A stretch of DNA of 64,000 nt from Streptococcus anginosus (GTDB taxonomy: Bacteria; Bacillota; Bacilli; Lactobacillales; Streptococcaceae), in the NCBI RefSeq assembly GCF_001697145.1, contig NZ_CP012719.1, positions 1,832,501 through 1,896,500 of the forward strand, written 5' to 3'. Shown here one piece after another: positions 23,793 through 32,440 of the stretch; positions within the stretch are counted from its first letter, which is position 1; each line of letters starts with the position of its first letter. The notes beneath the pieces were generated by a model. The model saw only the letters and a program-made list of their open reading frames with translations. It made no database searches and was not told the origin of the DNA. Made by a program: the position numbers and the translations under genes.

Positions 23793-25650
23793 GATAATCC
23801 TCTCTTTTTTCCTGATACAAGGTCATATTTTTCCAAGCGCGCTCCAGACGGTCTTTTCCATAACTACCAAAGTTATCACCTCTACTTTCTTTAAAAATTG
23901 TCCAAGCTGACCAGACAAAATCAGAACAAATTTTATAAGCAAGAACTTTTAATTCAATCAGTGGAGGAAGTTCTTTGGTTTGATAGTAAGTTTCTAGTAA
24001 CTGTTGCTCCTGAGCATTTGTAAAATTACATTCAATACTATGGTTCGCTAAGTCCCATACAGGGTCATTCATTCCAGAGTATTCCCAGTCAATTAAAAAA
24101 GTTTTTCCTTGACTATCTTTAACAAAATTTTCTGGTACAGTATCAATATGGCATGGGGTTTTTTCAATTCCCATTTTTAATAAATCTTTTTCCAAGGATA
24201 AAACGAGAGGCCGTAAGACCTGGTATCCTTCATAATAAGTGGCAGCCATTTCATCTGCTAAATGCTCATATTTTTCAATTTCTCTAAATACATTAAATTC
24301 ATTGCTGAACTCTAAACCAGAATGATGTAGTTTTCTCAATAAATTAGTTGTTAATTTCATATTTTTAGGATAAGCCGCTGTTACTGGATTCAGTGTTTCT
24401 GCACCTGTGATAAATTGACTAATTTTAGTTCCTGTCTCAGCATCAAAATAAGTTGTCTCGACATCAAGTCCCAAAATTTGAGCAATGATGCTGTTTTCTT
24501 TTTCAGCTGTACGATCAATAAAGCGATCAGTCCCATTTCCAGCAATTCGGACGATAAAGGATTGTCCATTTAGAATGACCTTATAATTTTTATTGGTCAT
24601 GCCACCGGCACTTTCTAATAAATCAATATCTTTATCTGTAACATCTAGTTTATCTTTTATGAACGTGCGAACAGTGTCAATTTCTAATCGTTTTTCTTTT
24701 TGAAGAATGCGTGGGTAAATGATTTGTGTGACAGATTTTATCTGTGATTGATCATCAATTTCTCCCCAGATAAAATCATCTACGCGGACATATCCTAAAC
24801 GATAATCTCTAGCAACATCCATCATGATATACTCATAATTAACAAGAGGATTTTCATTTTTTGAAAAAATAGTTAACATTTTTTCAAAAAAAGGAAAAGA
24901 GAATTTAGACATTCCAATCATCTCTCCATCAATATGATTAAATTGATGGATATCTTTGCTTATCTTAGAAATTTGTTCTCCTTGAATTTCAACCATGGCT
25001 TCATCATAGTTTTCACGCACACTAGTAATTAAAATACTACTAGTATCGTTAGAGTGAAGGAGTTGTGTTAACCCACGTTCTTCAAATACTAGATCTCCTT
25101 CAATCAGTAAAAAATCATCATTTATAAAGGATTTTGCTTTTGCTAAAGAGGCCATTGTTCCGGTCGTTTTAAATTGTTGATTAACAACTATGTGTATCTG
25201 AGGATATTTTTTTTCAATCGGAATTAGCATTTCTTTGGCAAAACCTACAACTAATACGATATTGGTAATACCTGATGAAATCAATAATTGAATACTTCTA
25301 TCTAAAATGGTTTCATTATCTAGAGGTAGTAATCCAACAGGAATATTAATTTCTTGTGCTTGTCCAGCTAATAGGATGACAGCATTCGTGATAACTTTTT
25401 TATCATTGCTCAATGAAATTTTTTTTTGCTGTTCTTCTCTTAAGAAACGTTCCAATAGCTGTAAGCCAGCTTCAGTCAAATGATAAATATTCTTTTTTCT
25501 CTTTTCGATTAACAAGTAGTTTTCTTCTTCTAATAATTTAAGGATATTGTTAATTTTTCCCAGAGAAATATTAGTTTTATCTGATATTTCTCGTTGAGAC
25601 AAGTATCTATTTTGATTGAGTTCGTATAAAACAGTAAACAAGTCATTCAT
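23776..25650 (-). CDS. Fusion protein: winged-helix HTH, nucleotidyltransferase-like domain and choline kinase (LicA-like)
   Basis: A 624-residue three-part protein. Residues 1-75 form a MarR-like winged helix (RYLSQREISDKTNISLGKIN). Residues about 87-310 resemble a sugar/choline nucleotidyltransferase, but the usual GxGxR signature is replaced by LLAGQAQEINIPVG, so nucleotide transfer may be lost; EGDLVF remains. Residues about 325-624 form a LicA-type choline kinase with GGMTNKNYKV, the Brenner motif HIDTVPENF and IDWEYSG. The kinase should make phosphocholine inside the cell. The HTH suggests that the enzyme also controls its own operon; a perfect inverted repeat lies at the predicted transcription start. 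Fusions of this type exist in other Firmicutes; the regulatory role is inference. Confidence 0.85.
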   Translation of the reverse strand: MNDLFTVLYELNQNRYLSQREISDKTNISLGKINNILKLLEEENYLLIEKRKKNIYHLTEAGLQLLERFLREEQQKKISLSNDKKVITNAVILLAGQAQEINIPVGLLPLDNETILDRSIQLLISSGITNIVLVVGFAKEMLIPIEKKYPQIHIVVNQQFKTTGTMASLAKAKSFINDDFLLIEGDLVFEERGLTQLLHSNDTSSILITSVRENYDEAMVEIQGEQISKISKDIHQFNHIDGEMIGMSKFSFPFFEKMLTIFSKNENPLVNYEYIMMDVARDYRLGYVRVDDFIWGEIDDQSQIKSVTQIIYPRILQKEKRLEIDTVRTFIKDKLDVTDKDIDLLESAGGMTNKNYKVILNGQSFIVRIAGNGTDRFIDRTAEKENSIIAQILGLDVETTYFDAETGTKISQFITGAETLNPVTAAYPKNMKLTTNLLRKLHHSGLEFSNEFNVFREIEKYEHLADEMAATYYEGYQVLRPLVLSLEKDLLKMGIEKTPCHIDTVPENFVKDSQGKTFLIDWEYSGMNDPVWDLANHSIECNFTNAQEQQLLETYYQTKELPPLIELKVLAYKICSDFVWSAWTIFKESRGDNFGSYGKDRLERAWKNMTLYQEKREDYHELLS

Positions 25651-25661
25651 GGCGCACTCCT

Positions 25662-25680
25662 TTGTTCATTTTTTGAACAA
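25662..25680 (-). promoter_or_regulatory. Candidate operator of the lic operon
   Basis: A perfect inverted repeat TTGTTCA-N5-TGAACAA begins 5 bases past the -10 box and ends 12 bases before the start codon of the HTH-fusion gene. It should cover the transcription start. A regulator bound here would block initiation. Confidence 0.65.
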
Positions 25681-25684
25681 TATG

Positions 25685-25713
25685 ATTGTACTCTAATTTT
25701 TTACGCTTGTCAA
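25685..25713 (-). promoter_or_regulatory. Sigma-A promoter of the lic operon
   Basis: On the minus strand TTGACA (25713-25708), 17-base spacer, TACAAT (25690-25685). The ribosome site AAAGGAG precedes ATG 25650. Confidence 0.85.
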
Positions 25714-25789
25714 TAACTTGAAAATCTAAATAATCAAAAATCCTAAAGTGATGTTGACCAGCAAACTATTTTTTTTCTTATAAATAATG

Positions 25790-25795
25790 TATAAT
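25790..25795 (+). promoter_or_regulatory. -10 box of ugd
   Basis: TATAAT lies 34 bases before ATG 25830, without a good -35 at normal spacing. GGAGAGG near 25814 is the ribosome site. Confidence 0.5.
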
Positions 25796-25829
25796 TATAA
25801 TTGATTAAGCAAATGGAGAGGATACTTAT

Positions 25830-27062
25830 ATGAAAATAGCAGTAGCAGGTACAGGTTATGTTGGTTTATCTATCGCAGTTTTGTTAGCTCAGCATCATCA
25901 AGTAGTAGCAGTGGATATCATTCCTAAGAAGGTTGAATTGATCAATCAGAAACAGTCACCTATCCAAGATGATTATATAGAGAAATATCTGGCAGAAAAA
26001 GAATTGAACCTTTTGGCTACATTAAATGCAGAAAAAGCTTATCAGAATGCAGACTTTGTGGTCATTGCAGCTCCGACGAATTATGATCCAAAAAAGAATT
26101 TTTTTGATACATCTGCTGTAGAGTCTGTCATTAAAACAGTGCTAAAATACAACCCTGAGGCCATCATGGTGATTAAAAGTACCGTTCCTGTGGGCTATAC
26201 CGAGTCAGCAAGGAAAAAATTTCAGACTGAAAACATCTTATTTAGTCCTGAATTTTTGCGTGAGTCAAAAGCACTTTATGATAACTTGTACCCAAGTCGA
26301 ATTATTTTAGGAACAGATAAAAGCAATGAGCGTTTGATAAGTGCTGCTAAAACTTTTGCGGTTTTGCTTCAGGAAGGCGCTTTAAAGAAGGATATTGAGA
26401 CATTGTATATGGGCTTTACAGAAGCTGAAGCGGTAAAGCTTTTTGCGAATACTTATCTTGCCCTGCGTGTATCTTATTTCAATGAGTTAGATACCTATTC
26501 TGAGATGAAGAATTTGGACACTCAAGCGATTATTAAGGGGGTGAGTTTAGACCCTCGTATTGGTGACCATTACAACAATCCTTCTTTTGGCTATGGTGGT
26601 TATTGCCTTCCAAAAGATACCAAGCAACTTCTTGCAAACTATTCTGACGTTCCTCAGGATATGATGACAGCGATTGTACAAAGCAATCGTACAAGAAAAG
26701 ATTATATTGCAGATCGAATTTTAGAGCTTGCAGGAGCTTATGTTGGTAATGAATCCTATGAGCCAGCTAAGGAACGAGAGATTACGGTAGGTGTTTACCG
26801 TTTGACAATGAAAAGCGACTCAGATAATTTTAGACAATCCTCTATTCAGGGGGTTATGAAACGTTTAAAAGCTAAAGGAGTTACAATTATTATTTATGAA
26901 CCGACGCTTGAGGATGGTGTTACTTTCTTTGGCAGTCAGATAGTCAATGATTTTAAAAGATTTAAAGACCTTAGTCAAGTGATTATTGCCAATCGTTTTG
27001 ATGAAACCTTAGAAGATGTAAAAGAAAAAGTTTACACCAGAGATATCTTTAAGAGAGATTGA
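25830..27062 (+). CDS. ugd: UDP-glucose 6-dehydrogenase
   Basis: Oxidises UDP-glucose to UDP-glucuronate with NAD, supplying glucuronic acid for the surface polysaccharide. It has the N-terminal NAD motif GTGYVG, a middle helix ([15 protein letters not shown]), the catalytic Cys in [10 protein letters not shown] and the C-terminal UDP-binding domain. Length (410) is normal for the short Gram-positive form. It is transcribed divergently from the lic operon and is separated from the polysaccharide genes by an ISL3 remnant, so it may be regulated apart from them. No other enzyme of uronate metabolism is adjacent. Confidence 0.93.
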   Translation: MKIAVAGTGYVGLSIAVLLAQHHQVVAVDIIPKKVELINQKQSPIQDDYIEKYLAEKELNLLATLNAEKAYQNADFVVIAAPTNYDPKKNFFDTSAVESVIKTVLKYNPEAIMVIKSTVPVGYTESARKKFQTENILFSPEFLRESKALYDNLYPSRIILGTDKSNERLISAAKTFAVLLQEGALKKDIETLYMGFTEAEAVKLFANTYLALRVSYFNELDTYSEMKNLDTQAIIKGVSLDPRIGDHYNNPSFGYGGYCLPKDTKQLLANYSDVPQDMMTAIVQSNRTRKDYIADRILELAGAYVGNESYEPAKEREITVGVYRLTMKSDSDNFRQSSIQGVMKRLKAKGVTIIIYEPTLEDGVTFFGSQIVNDFKRFKDLSQVIIANRFDETLEDVKEKVYTRDIFKRD

Positions 27063-27072
27063 TTAAATTTAT

Positions 27073-27126
27073 AAAGCTCTGTAATTACTGTAGTGGATAA
27101 ATCCATGAGGAGTTATGGAGCTTTTT
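27073..27126 (+). terminator. Probable terminator after ugd
   Basis: AAAGCTC (27073) pairs with GAGCTTT (27118). An inner hairpin TCCAT/ATGGA is followed directly by GCTTTTT. Confidence 0.55.
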
Positions 27127-27217
27127 GAGTGTATAAAAAAAGCCCTATATGACTTATAATGAAAAGTGCCTAAACCATCATTAAAAGGATTCATATAGAA
27201 CAACTTAAGAATACCAC

Positions 27218-27480
27218 AGAATTATCATTGTGAAAATCTTTGACAAGAATTCTATTGAATATCGTGCTATGAAAAATCACTGGAAATTCCCGCAAAAGAA
27301 TAAGTGGAAGTTCATGATCACTCTTTTATTCACACACAGTGAAACAGCCTCTAAATTCTTAGAAAGCTGATTCAAAGAATTCCCCAATGCTCAATGAACT
27401 TCGTTATCATTACGAAACCTAATAATAACTCCTTTTTCATTTTCAAGAAAGGACCGAACAAAAACTTTGATGGAGTAGTA
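27218..27480 (+). pseudogene. ISL3-family transposase remnant
   Basis: The plus strand reads KIFDKNSIEYRAMKNHWKF, very like the FDKKSLEYRALKRHWK region of ISL3-family transposases. After a frame change come ELRYHYET and LLFHFQER, matching the following conserved LLLFHFQE stretch. Several stops and frame changes show it is dead, and only the middle of the gene is present. It fills the gap of about 500 bases between ugd and the polysaccharide locus; the rest of the gap shows nothing recognisable. Confidence 0.7.
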
Positions 27481-27562
27481 AGTTACTTATTATCTTCTAT
27501 TTAACTTACTATTCTTATCTACTTAAAAACTGTTCTAAATAGCCGATTTTAAATTTACTCTA

Positions 27563-27970
27563 TTAACGAATGATTGCTTTTGAATTTAGTACTTTTAGTT
27601 CCACAGGATTAACCACTGTACTGCCCGCTGGAACATCATGTAAAACCATGGTTCCTGCTCCAATCTTAGAATTAGCACCAATTTTCACATTTCCTAAAAT
27701 AAATGCATGAGCCCCTATAAAGCAGTTTTCACCTATGATAATTCTATCATCAACATCTTTAATCCCTAATGTTACATGATGTTGTATAGTCACATTGTCT
27801 TCAATTATAGCATTGCTACTTACAACTGTTCCTAACCCACGATGTTCAAAATTTACATTTTTCCCTATTTTAGCTTTACGTGGACACTCAAAACCATACA
27901 AAACTCTAAGTAGAAAAACTCCACCCTTTAATTTCCTACTCCAATTATATATAAAATAAAATAATCTCAT
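27563..27970 (-). CDS. Hexapeptide-repeat acyltransferase (serine acetyltransferase-like)
   Basis: Left-handed beta-helix protein of 135 residues with hexapeptide repeats (IIEDNVTIQHHVTLG, IIIGENCFIGAHAFI, VKIGANSKIGAGTMV), including the catalytic-type His pair. Its shortness compared with serine acetyltransferases (it lacks the helical N-terminal domain) and its location at the end of the polysaccharide locus suggest O-acetylation of the glycan or an intermediate. It follows licD by 29 bases. The acceptor sugar is unknown. Confidence 0.8.
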   Translation of the reverse strand: MRLFYFIYNWSRKLKGGVFLLRVLYGFECPRKAKIGKNVNFEHRGLGTVVSSNAIIEDNVTIQHHVTLGIKDVDDRIIIGENCFIGAHAFILGNVKIGANSKIGAGTMVLHDVPAGSTVVNPVELKVLNSKAIIR

Positions 27971-27999
27971 AATTTCTTCTTTCTTTGCCTAGTAAACCA

Positions 28000-28821
28000 T
28001 CATTTTTTATAAGCTTTAAAATAGTGATGCCCTACTCTATCCTTTTCTGGAGGTAAGGTCATATAATCTCCATATTCATGCCGAAGAACCTTATCAAACT
28101 CTTTAGGAATTCTAAATTCATATTTCTCAAAAGGAACCAAAATAGTCTCATCAAACCACTCACGCGGAAAGATATCTTTTTCTCCCCATGACAGCCAAAT
28201 CACACAACCAACAAATTTACTGTTGTCATAATTTTTAACTCTCGCTAACTTATCTAATTGATTTTGAAAGTAATTTTTCCCAATCATTTTAGAGAAAAGA
28301 TAAACTGGATATTTAATAACCTTCCTAACAGTTGATGTTGTCGTTTCAATAGCAAAATGTTCCCTAGTCGCTTGGTAGCAAAACGAGGATAAACGATCTC
28401 CCTTCATGCCAAAGGCAACCGCCTCCTGTTTAGTATCTCCCAATCCGTCATAAGGATATATATCGATAAAAACTCCCAATCCGAACGATTTCTCATTTTC
28501 CATCTTAATTCGATATCTTTGATCACTGATTCGAGTAATCATATACGGATATTCTAGGCACTCTTCACGATTAAATACTTTTAAATGTGGATAATCAGCT
28601 ATGTTTTCCTTCAAATAATGTAATAGGCGATCATAATCTGGTCGTGGCATCATGATATCAACATCATCATCCCAAGGGATGTAACCTTTATGTCTAACTG
28701 CCCCAATTAAAGTCCCATAAATCAAAGCATAACGAAAATGTTGCTTTTCACAGATGCCAGCAATTATATGTAAAATTTCCAATGATACTTCTTGCATCTC
28801 GCGAGTAGTTAATTCTTTCAT
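28000..28821 (-). CDS. licD: LicD family phosphocholine transferase
   Basis: Transfers phosphocholine from CDP-choline (or a related phospho-group) to a sugar. The 273-residue protein has the family hallmark YGTLIGAVRHKGYIPWDDDV followed by DIMMPRPDY, with the acidic cluster that binds metal, and ends with HEYGDYM typical of LicD. Start ATG 28821 has AAAAGG. It sits in the polysaccharide operon between a glycosyltransferase and an acetyltransferase, so its acceptor is probably a sugar of this repeat unit. Choline supply would come from the lic operon about 2-6 kb away. Some LicD-like proteins transfer other phospho-groups, so choline is a strong inference, not proof. Confidence 0.88.
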   Translation of the reverse strand: MKELTTREMQEVSLEILHIIAGICEKQHFRYALIYGTLIGAVRHKGYIPWDDDVDIMMPRPDYDRLLHYLKENIADYPHLKVFNREECLEYPYMITRISDQRYRIKMENEKSFGLGVFIDIYPYDGLGDTKQEAVAFGMKGDRLSSFCYQATREHFAIETTTSTVRKVIKYPVYLFSKMIGKNYFQNQLDKLARVKNYDNSKFVGCVIWLSWGEKDIFPREWFDETILVPFEKYEFRIPKEFDKVLRHEYGDYMTLPPEKDRVGHHYFKAYKK

Positions 28822-28896
28822 TTTATACCTTTTCTATAATATCTTAATAAGATTCTATTCTTGCTAACAATTCCAAAATAGCTATTATCATTTTTG

Positions 28897-29853
28897 TCAA
28901 AATAAGTTTTTATAATAGGTGTTCGGTATTTCCAACTTTTCGTCTTCAAATTTATAAGTTAACTTATGAAATGGTGTTTGCTCAATAATCGCACGATATA
29001 TTTTTTCATCGTACTCCTCAAACATACGCAACTGTAAAATATGAGGAGTTGAGTTGTTGAAAGGAACTACTTGATTCCAGTATTCAGGAAACTCTTCAAT
29101 TGCTATTTGAAAGAAGTGATGAAAAATAAAATAATCAATGGCACTATTATGATTCCTCCAATAATCATAAAGCAAATCTTTTGTTATATTCAAAAGAGGA
29201 TGATTAGAATAGCTAGCAGTAATAAACCAATTGGAGATTGCCAAGACTTGCCCATCAAGACCAGGTTTTAAGTTTTGAAATAAAAATAAATCAGAATCTA
29301 GCATATAGGAAGGAATGTCTGAACTCGAACAAAATACTGTCCCATCAATCCAAGTTCCACCATATTTGGTTAGCAATTCCAATCTTAATAAATCTGAAAG
29401 GTGCGCCTTTAAAATAGACCCCTGTTCTATTTTTTCTGTTATATAGTCTGGAAAAGTTACATACTGGTGGTAATTTTCATCTGTTAAAACAACCACTTCT
29501 CTATCAACCAGATGTTTTCGTACCGAAGCAATACACTCTTGAACTACATGGGGTGCATCATTTAAACCTTGAAACCAACAAATCCATATCTTTTTGGAAG
29601 AACTTCTATGTTGTTGATGATACACAAGTGAATACTGATTTTCTTCCCTAAATTTTTTAATAGTTAACCTATATTTCCTTCTCAATCTTGAAAGAACCAC
29701 ATTACTATTATTTAGACGAACTATTTCTAAAGATTTTTTTGAAAAACCAACCAACGGTAAAAGAGCTATCGTCCTAAAAAGAACTCTTGATCTGATTAAA
29801 TCTTTTAGAATATCTCCACCTTTTGTCTTTATCAATTTTGCAAAAACGCTCAT
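28897..29853 (-). CDS. Capsular polysaccharide synthesis glycosyltransferase (Caps_synth/GT32-like)
   Basis: Predicted cytosolic glycosyltransferase of about 319 residues. Typical features are KIWICWFQGLNDAPHVVQ, HLSDLLRLELLTKYGGTWID with a DxD-like end, and a C-terminal aromatic region. This is the Caps_synth pattern, related to GT32 enzymes. It should add one sugar of the repeat unit. I chose ATG 29853 because AAAGGAA lies 8 bases upstream; a longer frame to 29886 is less likely. Donor and linkage are unknown. It is very AT-rich, like the surrounding genes, consistent with horizontal spread of serotype-specific genes. Confidence 0.82.
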   Translation of the reverse strand: MSVFAKLIKTKGGDILKDLIRSRVLFRTIALLPLVGFSKKSLEIVRLNNSNVVLSRLRRKYRLTIKKFREENQYSLVYHQQHRSSSKKIWICWFQGLNDAPHVVQECIASVRKHLVDREVVVLTDENYHQYVTFPDYITEKIEQGSILKAHLSDLLRLELLTKYGGTWIDGTVFCSSSDIPSYMLDSDLFLFQNLKPGLDGQVLAISNWFITASYSNHPLLNITKDLLYDYWRNHNSAIDYFIFHHFFQIAIEEFPEYWNQVVPFNNSTPHILQLRMFEEYDEKIYRAIIEQTPFHKLTYKFEDEKLEIPNTYYKNLF

Positions 29854-29884
29854 AAAAAAATTCCTTTCCATATTGAATAACGAC

Positions 29885-29957
29885 AATCTTTTCTACCAAG
29901 TAATCTAAAATATTATCAGCTTCTTGCAAAATAGATTTTGGACTGTAACCACTTGTG
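29885..29957 (-). other. Short open stretch that may be a leftover C-terminus of a polysaccharide gene
   Basis: Between two genes the minus strand reads NSTSGYSPKSILQEADNILD and YLVEKIVVIQ without a start codon. It looks protein-like but is only about 30 codons and has no ribosome site. It may be a scar of gene replacement in the locus. No family can be named. Confidence 0.25.
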
Positions 29958-29963
29958 CTATTC

Positions 29964-30974
29964 TTATTTTTTTCCTAAAACTACTTTTAATTTGGTCTTC
30001 ATAAAAATTCTCTCACATATAAATAGTGAGATTATTGTACCTGCAAAAGCGAACAATAAAATCAGTTGCGAAGACAAGCCCAATTTATTAAAAATTGCTT
30101 TATAGATATTTATAAATATTTCATTTAAGCAGAGATAAACAATAGACCCCTCACCTATCTGTTTTACTAACTTTATCACAAAGGTTTGATTCAGGAAACT
30201 ATTGCTCAACTTATAGGAAAATACAATTACAGTTGTTCCAAATAAGACAGAACCGTAAATAAATAGAAAAATATTATGAAAGGTTCCTGTACGCATGCTA
30301 ACCAAACCATTAGACAGTATTAATGGTGCAGTTAAACAGGAAAGCAAAAGCAAAAACAAACTATATTTATCAGATAGAAGCTGTAAATAATGTTTTAATA
30401 GGTAACCATAAAAATAGAACAGCAAGCCTATGCTTGAAATCCCAAAAGCCCAAGGTAAAACTCCTTTATAATGAACTTCCATAAAAAAACCAAAAAGCAC
30501 AAAAGGCATTACTTGAATGGCAATTACATACGGATTCTTATGCTTTTGATGAATAATTGCAAATAGCAAGCTGCACCACAATAACGAGGGTAAAAACCAT
30601 AACGCACCAGCAATAGGCATGTTATTCGTATTGTCCCACATAGCAGCAACTAGTGGCTTCATAGCATGATTCAATGTTTGGGGCTTTAATTCTATAAACC
30701 ATAAGACATAAGCTGGTACAAAGAAAAAAGCATAAGGAATTAACAATTTTTGAAATTTCCTTTTGATAGAGATGAATGTTAATAAATTACTCTCTGACTT
30801 CACTAACAAGCCCGACAAAATAAAAAATAAGGGCATATGAAAAGAATAAATCAAAATCATTGGTGTTTTAGAGACAGGAATGTGTCCTAAAACCATCAAA
30901 AGAATACCGAAACCCTTGCAAATATCTATGTAATCTAATCTAAACTTTTCCTTCTTTTTAGAAATATCGCTCAT
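29964..30974 (-). CDS. Acyltransferase 3 family membrane protein
   Basis: Membrane acyltransferase of about 336 residues with about ten hydrophobic helices. It has the family start LDYIDICKGFGILLMVLGH and the following SFHMPLFFILSG, which carry the conserved His and Arg-like positions. It would O-acylate, probably acetylate, a sugar on the outer or inner face of the membrane. I chose ATG 30974; a TTG three codons upstream is closer to GAGGA and is also possible. Its place after wzx suggests modification of the repeat unit or the finished polysaccharide. Confidence 0.82.
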   Translation of the reverse strand: MSDISKKKEKFRLDYIDICKGFGILLMVLGHIPVSKTPMILIYSFHMPLFFILSGLLVKSESNLLTFISIKRKFQKLLIPYAFFFVPAYVLWFIELKPQTLNHAMKPLVAAMWDNTNNMPIAGALWFLPSLLWCSLLFAIIHQKHKNPYVIAIQVMPFVLFGFFMEVHYKGVLPWAFGISSIGLLFYFYGYLLKHYLQLLSDKYSLFLLLLSCLTAPLILSNGLVSMRTGTFHNIFLFIYGSVLFGTTVIVFSYKLSNSFLNQTFVIKLVKQIGEGSIVYLCLNEIFINIYKAIFNKLGLSSQLILLFAFAGTIISLFICERIFMKTKLKVVLGKK

Positions 30975-30991
30975 TGCTATCAAAATTCCTC

Positions 30992-32440
30992 TTAACTTTT
31001 TAAAAATCTTTTCCCCACTTTTTCAATAAAGGACCTAATATATTTATTTTGAGTTTTCCGAAAATAAAACAAGGAACAGATAGAGTAAACAACCGCTCCA
31101 ACAATAATCTGCATCAATAAGCCAACTGTTCTGCTTGGAATAAATTCTCCAACCAGAGAGACAATAGTGGCCATCAATAAACCAAAAGCACAGAATAGGA
31201 GTGTTTTTGAAATATATTGTTTAATGTCTAACTGCTTTCTAACATAGAATGCCTGGACAGCACAGACAGTAAATTCAGCAACAGCAGTTCCTACAGCCGC
31301 ACCTAATGCTGCAAATCTGCTAATTAATAGGGCATTTGTTACTAAATTAATAACCGCTCCTGCAAAAATAGAAATGATATAAGGAACATCTAATCTTTTA
31401 GGAATCAGATATTGCATCCTAATAATATTAGCAAAAGCTACAAAGATAATGGATATCGATAGAACTTGAATGAGATTCCCCGAAGCAATGAACTCATCCC
31501 CCCAAAATACAACCGCAAAATTGTGAGCTACTGCAAATATTCCAAAAGACATAGCACTGGTAAGGCACATTATGAATTCCATAGAAAGGCCTATGTAATG
31601 CCTCTCGCGTTCCGTATCTCCTTTAGTGACAAGATTAGACATTTTAGGAAGCATTACCGTCCCAAAAGAAGCTATTACACTAATTGGAATATTGATTGCA
31701 CGTTCAGCATTTTCAAAAAAACCAACTTGTGCTTTAGTCGTCAGCAATCCTAACATAATCTTATCCATATACTTATACAAACTAACTGCTATCGCTGGAA
31801 TAAACAAGGTAAGTAATGGCATAATATGGGTTCTCATACCTTGCCATGTTACTAGTCTAAGATTAAAATATTGCCGAATATATGGCCATAAGGCAAGTTG
31901 ACTGAATAAGGAACCAGCTGCCATAATAAGACAGTAAAGCCAAATATCCTGTGGTTGATGAACAAAAAGAAAAACACATATTGTAGTCACAAACTTGACA
32001 ATTAAATTAATTGTCACTGTCAGCTTAAATTTTTCTAATCCAAAAAAGAACCAACTGACATCAAAGAATGATGCCAGTACCCATATCCCTTGGATAAAGG
32101 CTGACAAATAATCCTCTTTTACAAAAAAAAGAAAATAGATATAATAAGCTACAACAGCCATAAAGGCAATAATACAATGAACTAATAACAACTCAGAAAA
32201 TGTTTTAGTTAACTTTTTTTTATTATCGCGAACACCCGCTATTACTCGATTACCGTGATTAGCAATTCCAAGTAGTGCAACTAATGAAAAATAGTAGGCA
32301 ATAGCATAAGTATAAGAGTAAACCCCTACTCCCTTTGCTCCTAAAACACGTGCTACATAAGGGGAAGTAACCAAAGGTAGGATGATGTTTGCAACTTGAT
32401 ATATACTTTGGTATGCAAAATTTTTCTTAACATTCGACAT
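30992..32440 (-). CDS. wzx: Wzx-type repeat-unit flippase
   Basis: Polysaccharide flippase of 482 residues with about 12-14 membrane helices, of the MOP/PST family. The N-terminus (NFAYQSIYQVANIILPLVTS) is typical. It flips the undecaprenyl-linked repeat unit across the membrane for Wzy. Its start codon overlaps the stop of the upstream glycosyltransferase (TAATG), indicating translational coupling. No sign of damage. Confidence 0.9.
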   Translation of the reverse strand: MSNVKKNFAYQSIYQVANIILPLVTSPYVARVLGAKGVGVYSYTYAIAYYFSLVALLGIANHGNRVIAGVRDNKKKLTKTFSELLLVHCIIAFMAVVAYYIYFLFFVKEDYLSAFIQGIWVLASFFDVSWFFFGLEKFKLTVTINLIVKFVTTICVFLFVHQPQDIWLYCLIMAAGSLFSQLALWPYIRQYFNLRLVTWQGMRTHIMPLLTLFIPAIAVSLYKYMDKIMLGLLTTKAQVGFFENAERAINIPISVIASFGTVMLPKMSNLVTKGDTERERHYIGLSMEFIMCLTSAMSFGIFAVAHNFAVVFWGDEFIASGNLIQVLSISIIFVAFANIIRMQYLIPKRLDVPYIISIFAGAVINLVTNALLISRFAALGAAVGTAVAEFTVCAVQAFYVRKQLDIKQYISKTLLFCAFGLLMATIVSLVGEFIPSRTVGLLMQIIVGAVVYSICSLFYFRKTQNKYIRSFIEKVGKRFLKS

